This document shows positions 1-7,838 of a DNA stretch of 37,723 nucleotides, piece by piece (position 1 is the stretch's first letter; each line of letters starts with the position of its first letter). The notes under the pieces are model-generated. The model was not told the origin of the DNA and ran no database searches. It saw only the letters and a list, made by a program, of their open reading frames with translations. The position numbers and the translations under genes were made by a program. The DNA lies in IMG/VR virus record IMGVR_UViG_3300003690_000155, positions 1,216-38,938 of that record; one strand, 5' to 3'. The DNA is from a virus.

Positions 1-741
1 TCTGTCGAGTTCGTTCTGGAGACGATTGAGGAGCTTCTTGGGGCAACCGATGAAAAGCTTGTTTTCATCTGGGACTCTCTAGCTTTAACACCAGCTATTT
101 CAGATATTGAGGGCGATTTTAATCCTCAGTCTTCGATGGCCGTAAAGGCGAGAATTCTGGCAAAGGGTATGTCAAAGTTGACTATTCCAATTGCTGATCA
201 ACAAGCTACTTTCTTAGTTCTAAATCAATTGAAAACGAACATTCCACAAGGACCCATGGCCCGTCAAATTGCAATGATCTCGCCTTACACCACTCCAGGC
301 GGAAAAGCTATGCATTATGCTTATTCTTTGCGTATCTGGCTGACCGGTCGCAAGTCGAAGAGTTCCTTTGTTGTTGATGATAAAGGGTTCCGTATTGGCT
401 CTGAGGTTAAGTGTAAGCTAGAAAAGTCTCGCTTTGGGACACAAGGTAGAAACTGTGCCTTTCGCATTATGTGGGGTACACGGGATATTGGGATTCGAGA
501 TGAAGAAAGTTGGTTTGATGCCATCAAGAGTTCTGATTATTTGACGAGTGCTGGAGCCTGGTATACGCTTACAATGCCCGATGGCTATACAAAAAAGTTT
601 CAACCATCTAAGTGGAGCGAACTAATCCGCAACGATTCAGAATTTAGAGAAAAGATTCTTCAACTTATGGATGAAGAGGTTGTGAGAAAGTTTGATGAAA
701 GATTGGGAAATGCGAAAGATTTTTACGAAAAAAATGAATAA
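1..741 (+). CDS. RecA/UvsX-type recombinase, C-terminal part (5' end outside window)
   Basis: The frame is open from the first base and runs to the stop at 741, so the gene enters from the left. The visible part starts just before the Walker B strand (VFIWDSLALTP), followed by the DNA-binding-loop region with NQLKTN and the segment YTTPGGKAMHYAYSLRIWL, which matches the RecA pattern NQxR...TTxGGxALKFYAS. The Walker A motif must lie outside the window. RecA-family proteins form ATP-dependent filaments on ssDNA for strand exchange and recombination-dependent replication. It sits upstream of other replication genes. The sequence looks closer to bacterial RecA than to T4 UvsX, but with half the protein missing this is a weak distinction. 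An internal ATG at 136 is in frame but lies after Walker B, so it is not the real start. Confidence 0.85.
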   Translation, partial: SVEFVLETIEELLGATDEKLVFIWDSLALTPAISDIEGDFNPQSSMAVKARILAKGMSKLTIPIADQQATFLVLNQLKTNIPQGPMARQIAMISPYTTPGGKAMHYAYSLRIWLTGRKSKSSFVVDDKGFRIGSEVKCKLEKSRFGTQGRNCAFRIMWGTRDIGIRDEESWFDAIKSSDYLTSAGAWYTLTMPDGYTKKFQPSKWSELIRNDSEFREKILQLMDEEVVRKFDERLGNAKDFYEKNE

Positions 742-784
742 AAGTTATGGGTCATACGTCTAAATATTAGAAAGGAGGAACACT

Positions 785-1129
785 ATGTTCAAAAGATTAA
801 TTCCAGTTATTTTGATGAGTCTGTTAGGCTCTAACACTGCTCTGGCGGGTACCACATTTGATGTGGCAAAGCACGGGCCGTTAGCAACTCTATCAGTGGC
901 GACTGGACACCATCACAAGCCACGCCCACATCCAAGCCCGAAGCCGCAGCCGATGCCACGCCCACCAACTAAGACACAAGTGATTGTTGGCGGAATTGTG
1001 ACAGGCGTGATTGTAATAGCGGTAGTAACGGTTGTGTTGGCAAGCAATCGCACACACGACAGAGACGTTTATCACACCGATATGGAGGATGATACAACAC
1101 CAGAAAAGAAACCACAAAAAAATGAATAA
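785..1129 (+). CDS. Small secreted/membrane protein with Pro/His-rich linker
   Basis: 114 residues with no recognised family. An N-terminal signal peptide is evident: a basic start (MFKRL), a hydrophobic core and a possible cleavage site after ALA near residue 21. A His/Pro-rich stretch follows (HHHKPRPHPSPKPQPMPRPP, about residues 42-61). A clear transmembrane segment is at about residues 66-87 (VIVGGIVTGVIVIAVVTVV). The tail is charged. The start is supported by AAGGAGG eight bases before the ATG. It is probably an envelope-inserted phage protein; a lysis, exclusion or host-takeover role would be a guess. It shares leader sequence with the next gene. Confidence 0.7.
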   Translation: MFKRLIPVILMSLLGSNTALAGTTFDVAKHGPLATLSVATGHHHKPRPHPSPKPQPMPRPPTKTQVIVGGIVTGVIVIAVVTVVLASNRTHDRDVYHTDMEDDTTPEKKPQKNE

Positions 1130-1177
1130 ATGTGATTTTTACCCGTCTAACAAATAAGTACTAAGGAGGAACTTAAC

Positions 1178-1438
1178 ATGTTAAATATTTTTATCCTAAT
1201 GCTGGCACTTGCAAGTAATCCAGCAGAAGCAAAGAAGAGCCACAAGCACGATGCTCGTCCAAAGGCGACTTCTAGTGTCCACGTAACAAAGCGTACACCG
1301 GCGCCGACTGCTCATGGTGTAAAACACCACGAACATCGCCATCACGCTAGTTATGTTTGGGCTTGGAAGTGGAGCATCGGTTATTATGATGTTCATGGAC
1401 ACTGGATCCATGGAACGTGGGTTTGGACTCGAAGATAA
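1178..1438 (+). CDS. Small His-rich secreted protein
   Basis: 86 residues, unknown family. A short hydrophobic N-terminus (MLNIFILMLALASNPAEA) looks like a signal peptide cleaved after AEA. The mature part is rich in His and Lys (for example VKHHEHRHH), with a Trp/Tyr-rich C-terminus (VWAWKWSIGYYDVHGHWIHG). The His content suggests possible metal binding, but no known motif is present. A strong AAGGAGG lies upstream. Its leader and that of the preceding gene share a repeated block, so the two form a pair of exported small proteins. Confidence 0.65.
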   Translation: MLNIFILMLALASNPAEAKKSHKHDARPKATSSVHVTKRTPAPTAHGVKHHEHRHHASYVWAWKWSIGYYDVHGHWIHGTWVWTRR

Positions 1439-1455
1439 TAATTTTATAAAACTAC

Positions 1456-1484
1456 TTGACTTTGATCTCCTAAGCGGATATAAT
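1456..1484 (+). promoter_or_regulatory. Sigma-70-type promoter for the deaminase/exonuclease genes
   Basis: TTGACT at 1456-1461 and TATAAT at 1479-1484 are separated by 17 bp. This is a near-consensus promoter about 24 nt before the TTG-started deaminase gene. Confidence 0.75.
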
Positions 1485-1507
1485 TGATATACGTTTAGGA
1501 GGTTTTC

Positions 1508-1957
1508 TTGTCTGAGCCCAAACAATGTGCAGAATACAATACACAATCGGCTGATCGATACCACAAATACAAAGGTAAGGTTAGCCGATATATGGTTTTG
1601 GCTAAAAGAATAGCAAATCAATCAGCTTATCCAGAATATAAACATGGTGCTGTTCTAGTCAAGGGTAGCTCCATTAGAAATACTGCACATAACAAAAACA
1701 ACTTTTCTTCTTTCGGGAAGAGGTTTCAAAAAGATCATAAAGGAAGGTCTACTGTACATGCTGAATTGGGTGTCATCTTGGGACTTGATCGCAATATTAC
1801 TACTGGCGCTACTGTATATGTTGCGAGAATTGGCAAGTGTGGAGAATACAGGCTTAGTAAGCCGTGTTCGATGTGCCACGCTGCCATGAAGCACGTAGGC
1901 ATTAAGAAGGTGGTGTATACCATTGATGATAAGATTGTGGGGAGTTATAAACTATGA
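1508..1957 (+). CDS. Zinc-dependent cytidine/deoxycytidylate deaminase-like protein
   Basis: 149 residues. The family signature is visible: HAE (Zn-ligand His and proton-shuttle Glu, in TVHAELGVILGL) and PCSMC (two Zn-ligand Cys) about 35 residues later. These enzymes deaminate cytosine-containing nucleosides or nucleotides. In a phage with its own dUTPase and ribonucleotide reductase, dCMP to dUMP for dTTP supply is the likely role, but the substrate is not readable from sequence. The start is TTG, set by AGGAGG at 1498-1503 and spacing of about 5. The stop overlaps the next gene by 4 nt (ATGA), so the two are translationally coupled. Confidence 0.75.
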   Translation: MSEPKQCAEYNTQSADRYHKYKGKVSRYMVLAKRIANQSAYPEYKHGAVLVKGSSIRNTAHNKNNFSSFGKRFQKDHKGRSTVHAELGVILGLDRNITTGATVYVARIGKCGEYRLSKPCSMCHAAMKHVGIKKVVYTIDDKIVGSYKL

Positions 1958-3015
1958 AATATAAAGTAGGGCAATTAGTAAGAATAATAGACGACGTATC
2001 CCCTCCCATTGTATACTATATAGGACTTATTGTGGGCATCCAGCCGACAGACACCTATGACATTTTATGCGTAGGAGATAAGGAATCAGACGTATTTTTT
2101 GAAAGCGAAATTAACCCATCCATATCCACCCATGGACAGCCCATAGGTGGCTTAAAGGGCTCTATTGGAATCCTCCAGAAATTGGTTAGAGATACCAAAC
2201 CTGATAATGTTGTTATATGTTGGGATGGGCCCAATGGCTCTATGAAACGCAAGATCATGGACAAGAATTACAAAGCGGGTCGCAAACCTATTCGATTGAA
2301 TCGCGCCTTTCATAACTTATCAGAAGATGAGGAAACCACAAATAAGGTTTGGCAACAAAGTAGGCTTATTGAGTACTTAAATGAAATGCCTATCATTCAA
2401 ACTATGATAGCAGAGATTGAGGCAGATGATGTTATTTCATACGTGACACAAATGCCGCATTATAAGGGATGGCAAAAAATTATCGTTTCAAATGATAAAG
2501 ACTTCTTTCAGCTATGTGATGATGAAACTGTACTTATGCGCCCAGTGAAGAAAGAATTGTTGAACAAGAAAAGAATTATTGAACAAACAGGCGTACACCC
2601 AACAAATATGGCACTAGCGAGAGCGATTATTGGTGATGTATCTGACAACCTTCCAGGCATCAAAGGTGCTGGTTTTGCGACGGTTGCAAAACGGCTTGAA
2701 TTTTTATCGGAAGAAAAAGCCTATACAATTGAAGAGGTTATAGAACACTGTGAATACGCAGAAAGCAAACTTAAGTTTTTTCCCAATATCGTAGAGGGAA
2801 AGGGATTGATTGAGCATAATTATAAAATGATGCAGTTATATGTTCCTCAGATGTCCTTTCAATCAAAAATGGTAGTCAAAGAGGCTGTTGAGAACTTTGA
2901 TTTTACGTTTAATAAAACAGAGATTATTCGGATGATGCGTGATGATGGATTCGGAGAACTAAACTTGGAAGATTTGAAAACACATATGAATAAAATCGTT
3001 AGAGAGTGCAGTTGA
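1954..3015 (+). CDS. 5'-3' exonuclease/flap endonuclease homologue with N-terminal MKxGxLV module
   Basis: 353 residues. From about residue 54 the sequence matches the FEN/Pol I 5'-nuclease family: NPSISTHGQPIGGLKG, CWDG (D91), EIEADD (E154, D158, D159), SNDKDF (D181, D183) and GDVSDNLPGIKGAG (D228, D231, helix-hairpin-helix). Family members remove RNA primers and flaps. The usual N-terminal strand carrying the first metal-binding Asp (DGxN) is absent. Residues 1-53 instead resemble the MKVGDLV small proteins at the right end of this window (MKYKVGQLVRI...VFFESEI). No other frame supplies the missing strand. The protein may therefore have altered or no nuclease activity. The start is fixed by an ATGA overlap with the deaminase gene and a GGGGAG upstream. 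Confidence 0.8.
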   Translation: MKYKVGQLVRIIDDVSPPIVYYIGLIVGIQPTDTYDILCVGDKESDVFFESEINPSISTHGQPIGGLKGSIGILQKLVRDTKPDNVVICWDGPNGSMKRKIMDKNYKAGRKPIRLNRAFHNLSEDEETTNKVWQQSRLIEYLNEMPIIQTMIAEIEADDVISYVTQMPHYKGWQKIIVSNDKDFFQLCDDETVLMRPVKKELLNKKRIIEQTGVHPTNMALARAIIGDVSDNLPGIKGAGFATVAKRLEFLSEEKAYTIEEVIEHCEYAESKLKFFPNIVEGKGLIEHNYKMMQLYVPQMSFQSKMVVKEAVENFDFTFNKTEIIRMMRDDGFGELNLEDLKTHMNKIVRECS

Positions 3016-3039
3016 CTTTTATAGTTAACATGTTATACT
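3012..3039 (+). promoter_or_regulatory. Sigma-70-type promoter before the helicase
   Basis: TTGACT (3012-3017) overlaps the stop codon of the exonuclease gene; TATACT (3034-3039) follows after 16 bp. An overlapping TATAAT is at 3040-3045. It would drive the helicase and reductase genes. Confidence 0.65.
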
Positions 3040-3062
3040 TATAATATTTAAAGAGGACATAA

Positions 3063-4433
3063 ATGACAAGAGAAGACGCAAGTTTTGGAAAGTATGGCAA
3101 GGCTTTCCAAGAAGGGCTGGTACAATTAATTTTTGAAGATCGTCCGTTTGCGGATCAGATAATGGAAGTCTTCAATGTTAATTTTTTAGAACTAGAATAT
3201 TTGAGAATTTTTGTACAGAAAATTACAAATTATAGAGAAAAGTATAATAAACACCCCTCTGTGGATGCCATTATAAGCATTTTACGCACTGAGCTAGAAA
3301 AAGAAGACAAAATAGTCCAGAAGCAAGTGCGCGATTATTTTGCCAAAATACACACAAGAGAGCTTACAGATATAGAATATATCAAAGAAGCATCTTTGGA
3401 TTTTTGCAGAAAACAAAATTTGAAAGAGGCAATGATGAAGTCTGTTGGCTTATTACAAACATGTTCTTTTGATGAAATTTCAAAAGTTATTAATGATTCA
3501 CTAAGATTGGGCTCTGAGACAGATTTCGGACACGATTTTATTCTGGATTTTGAAGATCGATATAAGCCCAAGCACCGTCGTCCCGTTACCACTGGTTGGA
3601 AAGACATCGATGGCCTATGCGGTGGCGGATTGGGGCAAAAAGAAATGGGTGTAGTGATCGCTCCCACTGGCGCAGGTAAATCGATGGTGCTGGTCCATCT
3701 CGGCGTCCAGGCGATTAAAGAAAAAAAGGTAGTAGTTCATTACACCCTTGAGTTACCCGACACTGTTATTGGTAATAGATATGATAGCTGTATCACTGGA
3801 TATCCTCTCTCAAATTTACCTAATTTTAAAGAAGATATTTATAAACAAATTAGTCAGATTGATGGTAAACTAATTGTTAAGGAATACGCCACTAAATCGG
3901 CGTCAACCAATACAATTCGTGCTCATCTTTCTCGGTTAATTAAAAGAGGAATAAAGCCTGGTATGATTATTGTGGATTACGCTGATTTATTAAGACCCGT
4001 TGTTGTTAGAAAAGAGAAAAGAAACGAATTGGAATCTATTTATGAAGAGCTTAGAGCGATTGCTTCTGAATTTAAGTGTGCGCTATGGACAGCTTCTCAG
4101 ACAAATAGATCTGGGCTAAACGCAGAAGTGATTACAATGGAACAAATTTCGGAAGCTTTCAATAAATGTTTTGTAGCCGATTTTATTTTTTCTGTTTCTC
4201 GTACAGTTGAAGACAAACAAAAGAAGCAGGGAAAGCTTTTTATCGCCAAAAACAGAAATGGTCCAGATGGTATTGTATACAATCTTTTTATGGACACTTC
4301 TAACGTGAGTATTAAGATCGTCCCAAAGCTTGCAACGTCACAGATTCCATTGAATCCTGTGGCTCTTGAGCCTAAAAAACAACAGCAAATATTACAACAA
4401 AGATATGAAAAGTTCAGAAAAGGGAGAAAATAA
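3063..4433 (+). CDS. dnaB: Replicative DNA helicase, DnaB/T4 gp41-like (SF4)
   Basis: 456 residues, the usual length for DnaB-family helicases. The N-terminal ~170 residues are a helical domain. The RecA-like motor begins around RPVTTGWKDIDGLCGGGL, with Walker A APTGAGKS at about 200-207, a conserved catalytic Glu region (HYTLELP), Walker B IIVDYADLL at about 300, and a motif-3 Gln (TASQTNR). The C-terminal GKLFIAKNRNGPDG matches the family pattern KNRxG. It would form a hexamer unwinding DNA 5' to 3' ahead of the phage polymerase. No primase domain is fused and none was recognised nearby. Its own promoter lies just upstream, and the reductase gene follows after 3 nt. Confidence 0.9.
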   Translation: MTREDASFGKYGKAFQEGLVQLIFEDRPFADQIMEVFNVNFLELEYLRIFVQKITNYREKYNKHPSVDAIISILRTELEKEDKIVQKQVRDYFAKIHTRELTDIEYIKEASLDFCRKQNLKEAMMKSVGLLQTCSFDEISKVINDSLRLGSETDFGHDFILDFEDRYKPKHRRPVTTGWKDIDGLCGGGLGQKEMGVVIAPTGAGKSMVLVHLGVQAIKEKKVVVHYTLELPDTVIGNRYDSCITGYPLSNLPNFKEDIYKQISQIDGKLIVKEYATKSASTNTIRAHLSRLIKRGIKPGMIIVDYADLLRPVVVRKEKRNELESIYEELRAIASEFKCALWTASQTNRSGLNAEVITMEQISEAFNKCFVADFIFSVSRTVEDKQKKQGKLFIAKNRNGPDGIVYNLFMDTSNVSIKIVPKLATSQIPLNPVALEPKKQQQILQQRYEKFRKGRK

Positions 4434-4436
4434 TTT

Positions 4437-6404
4437 ATGAGAACTTCGCAAAACATTCGTAGATTTCGTTTATCAGATGTGTTCATTGATCCATACCGGA
4501 CACAGAAGGTGCCGTGGGGGCCTTTGGGATATGTTACTTTTAAGCGTACTTACGCTAGACGTTTAAATGAATTTGATTCAGACGCTACGGGCACAGAAGA
4601 ATGGTGGCAAACATGTCGCCGTGTTGTTGAGGGTATGTTTAATATGCAGAAACAACACGTGGTGGACAGTGGTTTGGAATGGAACGACTCGAAAGCACAG
4701 AGAACCGCCAAAGAAGCGTATGATCGTTTATTTAGCCTTAAGTGGACACCTCCAGGCCGGGGCTTGTGGATGATGGGAACTAAGTTTGTGGAGGAAAAGA
4801 CTGGCGCTGGACTTTTTAATTGTGCTTTTCGTTCCACCAAAGAACTTTCTTCCAAGGGAGGGTATTTATTCTCTTGGATGATGGACGCTTTAATGGTTGG
4901 AATTGGTGTAGGGTTTGATACTGCCGGCGCCGGAACCGTGATTATTGAAGAGCCACATTATACAAATGATACGTTAGTGATTGATGATTCTCGCGAAGGC
5001 TGGGTTGATTCTGTTCACCTTCTTTTGGACGGGTTCTTTTTTGGCGGAAAAGTACCGAAATTTGACTATTCGGCAATTCGTCCGGAAGGGGCCCTTATTA
5101 AGGGTTTTGGAGGCACGTCTAGCGGGTCTGCTCCACTTAAGGAATTACACGAAAATCTTAATGAATTGTTTTCAGATAAAATAGGAGAATCTATTACTTC
5201 AGTTGACATCGTTGATGTTGAGAATTTAATTGGTCGTTGCGTTGTGGCGGGAAACGTTCGTCGCTCAGCGGCGTTAGCAATGGGTACTCACGATGATATG
5301 CATTATCTTCAAATGAAAAATGATCAAGAAAAACTTTATCACCATCGGTGGGGCTCTAATAACTCTTTTGTTGCAGAAGTAGGAATGGATTATACATGGC
5401 ACGCAGAGCAAAGCCAGAAGAATGGCGAGCCAGGATATATTTGGCTTAATAATGCTCGTACCCGTGGCAGATTCAAAGATCCTGAAAGATATGATGATAT
5501 TAATGTTGCTGGTTTTAATCCTTGTGTTGAACAACAGTTAGAAGATGGAGAACTGTGTTGTTTAGTTGAAACTTATCCAGCTAAACATGATTCTTATGAA
5601 GATTATTTAAAAACTCTTAAAATTGCATATCTTTACGGCAAGACTGTCACACTTGCAAACACACAATGGCCAGAGACAAATGCAAAGATGCTGAAGAACA
5701 GAAGGATTGGACTTTCTCAATCGGGAGTTATTCAAGCTTTTAATAAATTTGGAAGGAGAACAATATATAAGTGGTGCGATAGCGCATATAAACATGTTGG
5801 CGAATTAGATGAAGAATACTCTAACTGGCTTTGTATTCCAAAATCGATTAGAACAACGTCTATTAAGCCTTCCGGAACGGTTTCGTTGCTGAACGGCTCT
5901 ACACCGGGAATACACTTTCCAGAGAGTGAGTATTATATTCGTCGTATTCGTTTTTCTGATCAATCAGGCTTGTTAAATGCACTAGAAAAAGCCGGCTATA
6001 ATATTGAAGATGATGAATATTCTCCTAAGACTAAAGTGGTGGAATTTCCAATTCACGAGCCGTATTTTTTGAAAGGCAAGAAAGGAGTAAGTATGTGGGA
6101 ACAGCTGGAAATTGCTGCTCAGTACCAGCATTATTGGGCGGATAATTCTGTTTCTATTACTGTAACTTTTAATGACGACGAGGCTCATCAAATTAAAGAT
6201 GCTTTAGAGATGTACGAGACACGTCTCAAGGCTGTGTCGTTTTTGAGGTACAAAGAAACTGGTTATACGCAGGCTCCCTACGAAGCAATTGATAAAAAGA
6301 CTTATAAAAAAATGATAAAAAATATAAAACCGATTCAACGCATCCAAGACGAAGAGGGTGGAAGTGGAACAAAGTTTTGTACAAATGATTCATGTACTAT
6401 TTAA
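4437..6404 (+). CDS. nrdJ: Class II (adenosylcobalamin-dependent) ribonucleotide reductase
   Basis: 655 residues, resembling the monomeric Lactobacillus-type triphosphate reductase (about 740 residues). The cysteines needed for catalysis are present: one in the N-terminal FNCAFR, the radical Cys and Glu in NPCVEQ, its partner 11 residues later in GELCCLVE, and a C-terminal redox pair CTNDSC five residues apart. The barrel segment with RTTSIKPSGTVSLLNGSTPG is also typical. The enzyme makes dNTPs without oxygen but needs vitamin B12 coenzyme, which the host must supply. Thioredoxin and glutaredoxin encoded downstream could re-reduce the C-terminal pair. Translation is coupled to the helicase gene. 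Confidence 0.93.
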   Translation: MRTSQNIRRFRLSDVFIDPYRTQKVPWGPLGYVTFKRTYARRLNEFDSDATGTEEWWQTCRRVVEGMFNMQKQHVVDSGLEWNDSKAQRTAKEAYDRLFSLKWTPPGRGLWMMGTKFVEEKTGAGLFNCAFRSTKELSSKGGYLFSWMMDALMVGIGVGFDTAGAGTVIIEEPHYTNDTLVIDDSREGWVDSVHLLLDGFFFGGKVPKFDYSAIRPEGALIKGFGGTSSGSAPLKELHENLNELFSDKIGESITSVDIVDVENLIGRCVVAGNVRRSAALAMGTHDDMHYLQMKNDQEKLYHHRWGSNNSFVAEVGMDYTWHAEQSQKNGEPGYIWLNNARTRGRFKDPERYDDINVAGFNPCVEQQLEDGELCCLVETYPAKHDSYEDYLKTLKIAYLYGKTVTLANTQWPETNAKMLKNRRIGLSQSGVIQAFNKFGRRTIYKWCDSAYKHVGELDEEYSNWLCIPKSIRTTSIKPSGTVSLLNGSTPGIHFPESEYYIRRIRFSDQSGLLNALEKAGYNIEDDEYSPKTKVVEFPIHEPYFLKGKKGVSMWEQLEIAAQYQHYWADNSVSITVTFNDDEAHQIKDALEMYETRLKAVSFLRYKETGYTQAPYEAIDKKTYKKMIKNIKPIQRIQDEEGGSGTKFCTNDSCTI

Positions 6405-6416
6405 TAGGAGGTATAG

Positions 6417-6641
6417 ATGAATTTCAATCATCTCTTTGATCAAAAGAGAATAAAAACAATAGGCGATTGTCAACAGGAATGCTATTGGGCGCCCACAGGC
6501 AACATTCGAGCACTCGTTGGCGGAAAAGTAAATATTACAATGTATTGCAAGCATTGCACTTGCCGCGAAGATCTTTTCTTAACAGAAAGCGAGTTCAAGG
6601 TACACAAGAAGCTCTTAGAAGGTGAGGTGGGTATTGTTTAA
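6417..6641 (+). CDS. Small Cys-rich protein of unknown function
   Basis: 74 residues; no family recognised. Cysteines lie as DCQQEC and YCKHCTC, a spacing that could bind zinc or an iron-sulphur cluster, but no named motif fits. AGGAGG precedes the ATG by about 6 nt. Its 3' end overlaps the start of the GroES-like gene by 8 nt, so the two are probably translated together. It is placed between ribonucleotide reductase and a co-chaperonin. Confidence 0.6.
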   Translation: MNFNHLFDQKRIKTIGDCQQECYWAPTGNIRALVGGKVNITMYCKHCTCREDLFLTESEFKVHKKLLEGEVGIV

Positions 6642-6906
6642 GCCTGTTAATCGATACGTACTAGTGGAAACACAGCAAAAACAAGCAGAAATTGCTAGTG
6701 GTATTGTACTCCCAGAGAGTTTTAAGCCAGCTGAAGAAAGACACGCTATTGTGACTGTTTTGGATTGGGCTGACGATGTTAGATTTAAAAATATGTTGCT
6801 TATGGATTCAAAAATTATTATTGATAAATCTATGATGGAAGAAATAAACGTGGATGGAAGTAGATATAATGTAATCCTAGATAATTACATTATAGGAATA
6901 TTATAA
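6634..6906 (+). CDS. groES: GroES-like co-chaperonin
   Basis: About 90 residues, close to the usual 95. The N-terminal strand FKPVNRYVLVE, the mobile loop ending ASGIVLPES (compare ASGIVLPD in GroES) and the C-terminal ILDNYIIGIL are family hallmarks. It would cap a GroEL ring during folding of phage proteins; the partner GroEL gene is about 15 kb downstream in the same window. I chose the TTG at 6634 because GGTGAGG lies just before it and because family proteins start a few residues before this strand. A longer frame from GTG 6622 is possible. Confidence 0.8.
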   Translation: MFKPVNRYVLVETQQKQAEIASGIVLPESFKPAEERHAIVTVLDWADDVRFKNMLLMDSKIIIDKSMMEEINVDGSRYNVILDNYIIGIL

Positions 6907-6917
6907 GGAATATATTA

Positions 6918-7826
6918 ATGGACAAAGATTTTTATAACGAATCATCAGCCAAGAAGCTTGGATGGGATCCAACTTGGTTTGGTGAGAAATATTTTGACGA
7001 TAAGCTAGTTAGAGCTATCAAAAAGTGGCAAAAGGACCGAGAACTATCGGCCGATGGTTTATGTGGCCCAATGACATTTCGTCGTTTATGGACAGAAAGA
7101 CAATCAGAAATTGATGAACACAAACCAGATGACCCAAAGTACTCTAACTATATTGTTTACAATGGCAATTGTTTTCCCATTGAGTGGGATAGAGTTGTTT
7201 TGTGGTCAGAAAGAGGCGGCTTTAAAGCTGATATGGGTCACTATTATGATTATACTGGAAGGCCATTACGAAAAATTCGTTACTTTGTAAATCATTGGGA
7301 TGTTTGTTTGTCCGCTGCCTCTTGCGCAAGAGTGCTTGACAAACGTGGTATCTCGATTCATTTTTTAATTGATAACGATGGTACTATTTATCAGACCTTA
7401 GATATGCAACACGCAGCATTTCATGCTGGTTCATCGCGAACAAACCGTGCATCTGTTGGTGTCGAGATCTCAAATGCATATTACCCCAAATACCAGGAAA
7501 CTTATGTAAAGAGAGGATTTGGAGAACGACCAACGGTAGATGGCGCCTGGGTTCATGGGAGCAAACTTAAGCCATTTTTAGATTTTTATCCAGCACAGAT
7601 TGAAGCATTAAAGGCGCTATGGAAAGCTATTCACGGCGCCACAGAAATACCTTATGAAACACCGCTAGGACAATTTGGAAAGACATCAACAAAATATGAA
7701 CAAGATGTCCCATACGGTAAATTCAGCGGATTTGTAAGCCATTATCATGTTAGCAAGAGAAAAATAGACTGCGCAGGCTTAGACATTAAGGCGCTTTTGG
7801 ACGAGGTGAAGAACGAAGAAGAATAA
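6918..7826 (+). CDS. Endolysin: N-acetylmuramoyl-L-alanine amidase with peptidoglycan-binding domain
   Basis: 302 residues. Residues ~8-58 resemble a PG_binding_1 domain (AIKKWQKDRELSADGLCGPMT). A zinc amidase (Amidase_2/PGRP fold) follows: FVNHWDV carries the first Zn His, then HFLIDNDGTIYQTLD, HAAFHAG and SVGVEISN, and HYHVSKRKIDCAG carries the second Zn His and a Cys ligand. It cleaves the bond between MurNAc and the stem peptide to lyse the host. No signal peptide is visible, so a holin or similar is expected; a 23-residue membrane peptide and other small membrane proteins occur in the window but none is proven. Confidence 0.88.
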   Translation: MDKDFYNESSAKKLGWDPTWFGEKYFDDKLVRAIKKWQKDRELSADGLCGPMTFRRLWTERQSEIDEHKPDDPKYSNYIVYNGNCFPIEWDRVVLWSERGGFKADMGHYYDYTGRPLRKIRYFVNHWDVCLSAASCARVLDKRGISIHFLIDNDGTIYQTLDMQHAAFHAGSSRTNRASVGVEISNAYYPKYQETYVKRGFGERPTVDGAWVHGSKLKPFLDFYPAQIEALKALWKAIHGATEIPYETPLGQFGKTSTKYEQDVPYGKFSGFVSHYHVSKRKIDCAGLDIKALLDEVKNEEE

Positions 7827-7838
7827 CTATGTACTAAT

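Noticed and set aside
893-1621. Long open frames on the minus strand opposite the secreted-protein genes
   Set aside because: They lack ribosome-binding sites, give low-complexity or Cys/His-biased products and lie wholly opposite well-supported plus-strand genes. The same holds for other minus-strand frames across the window.
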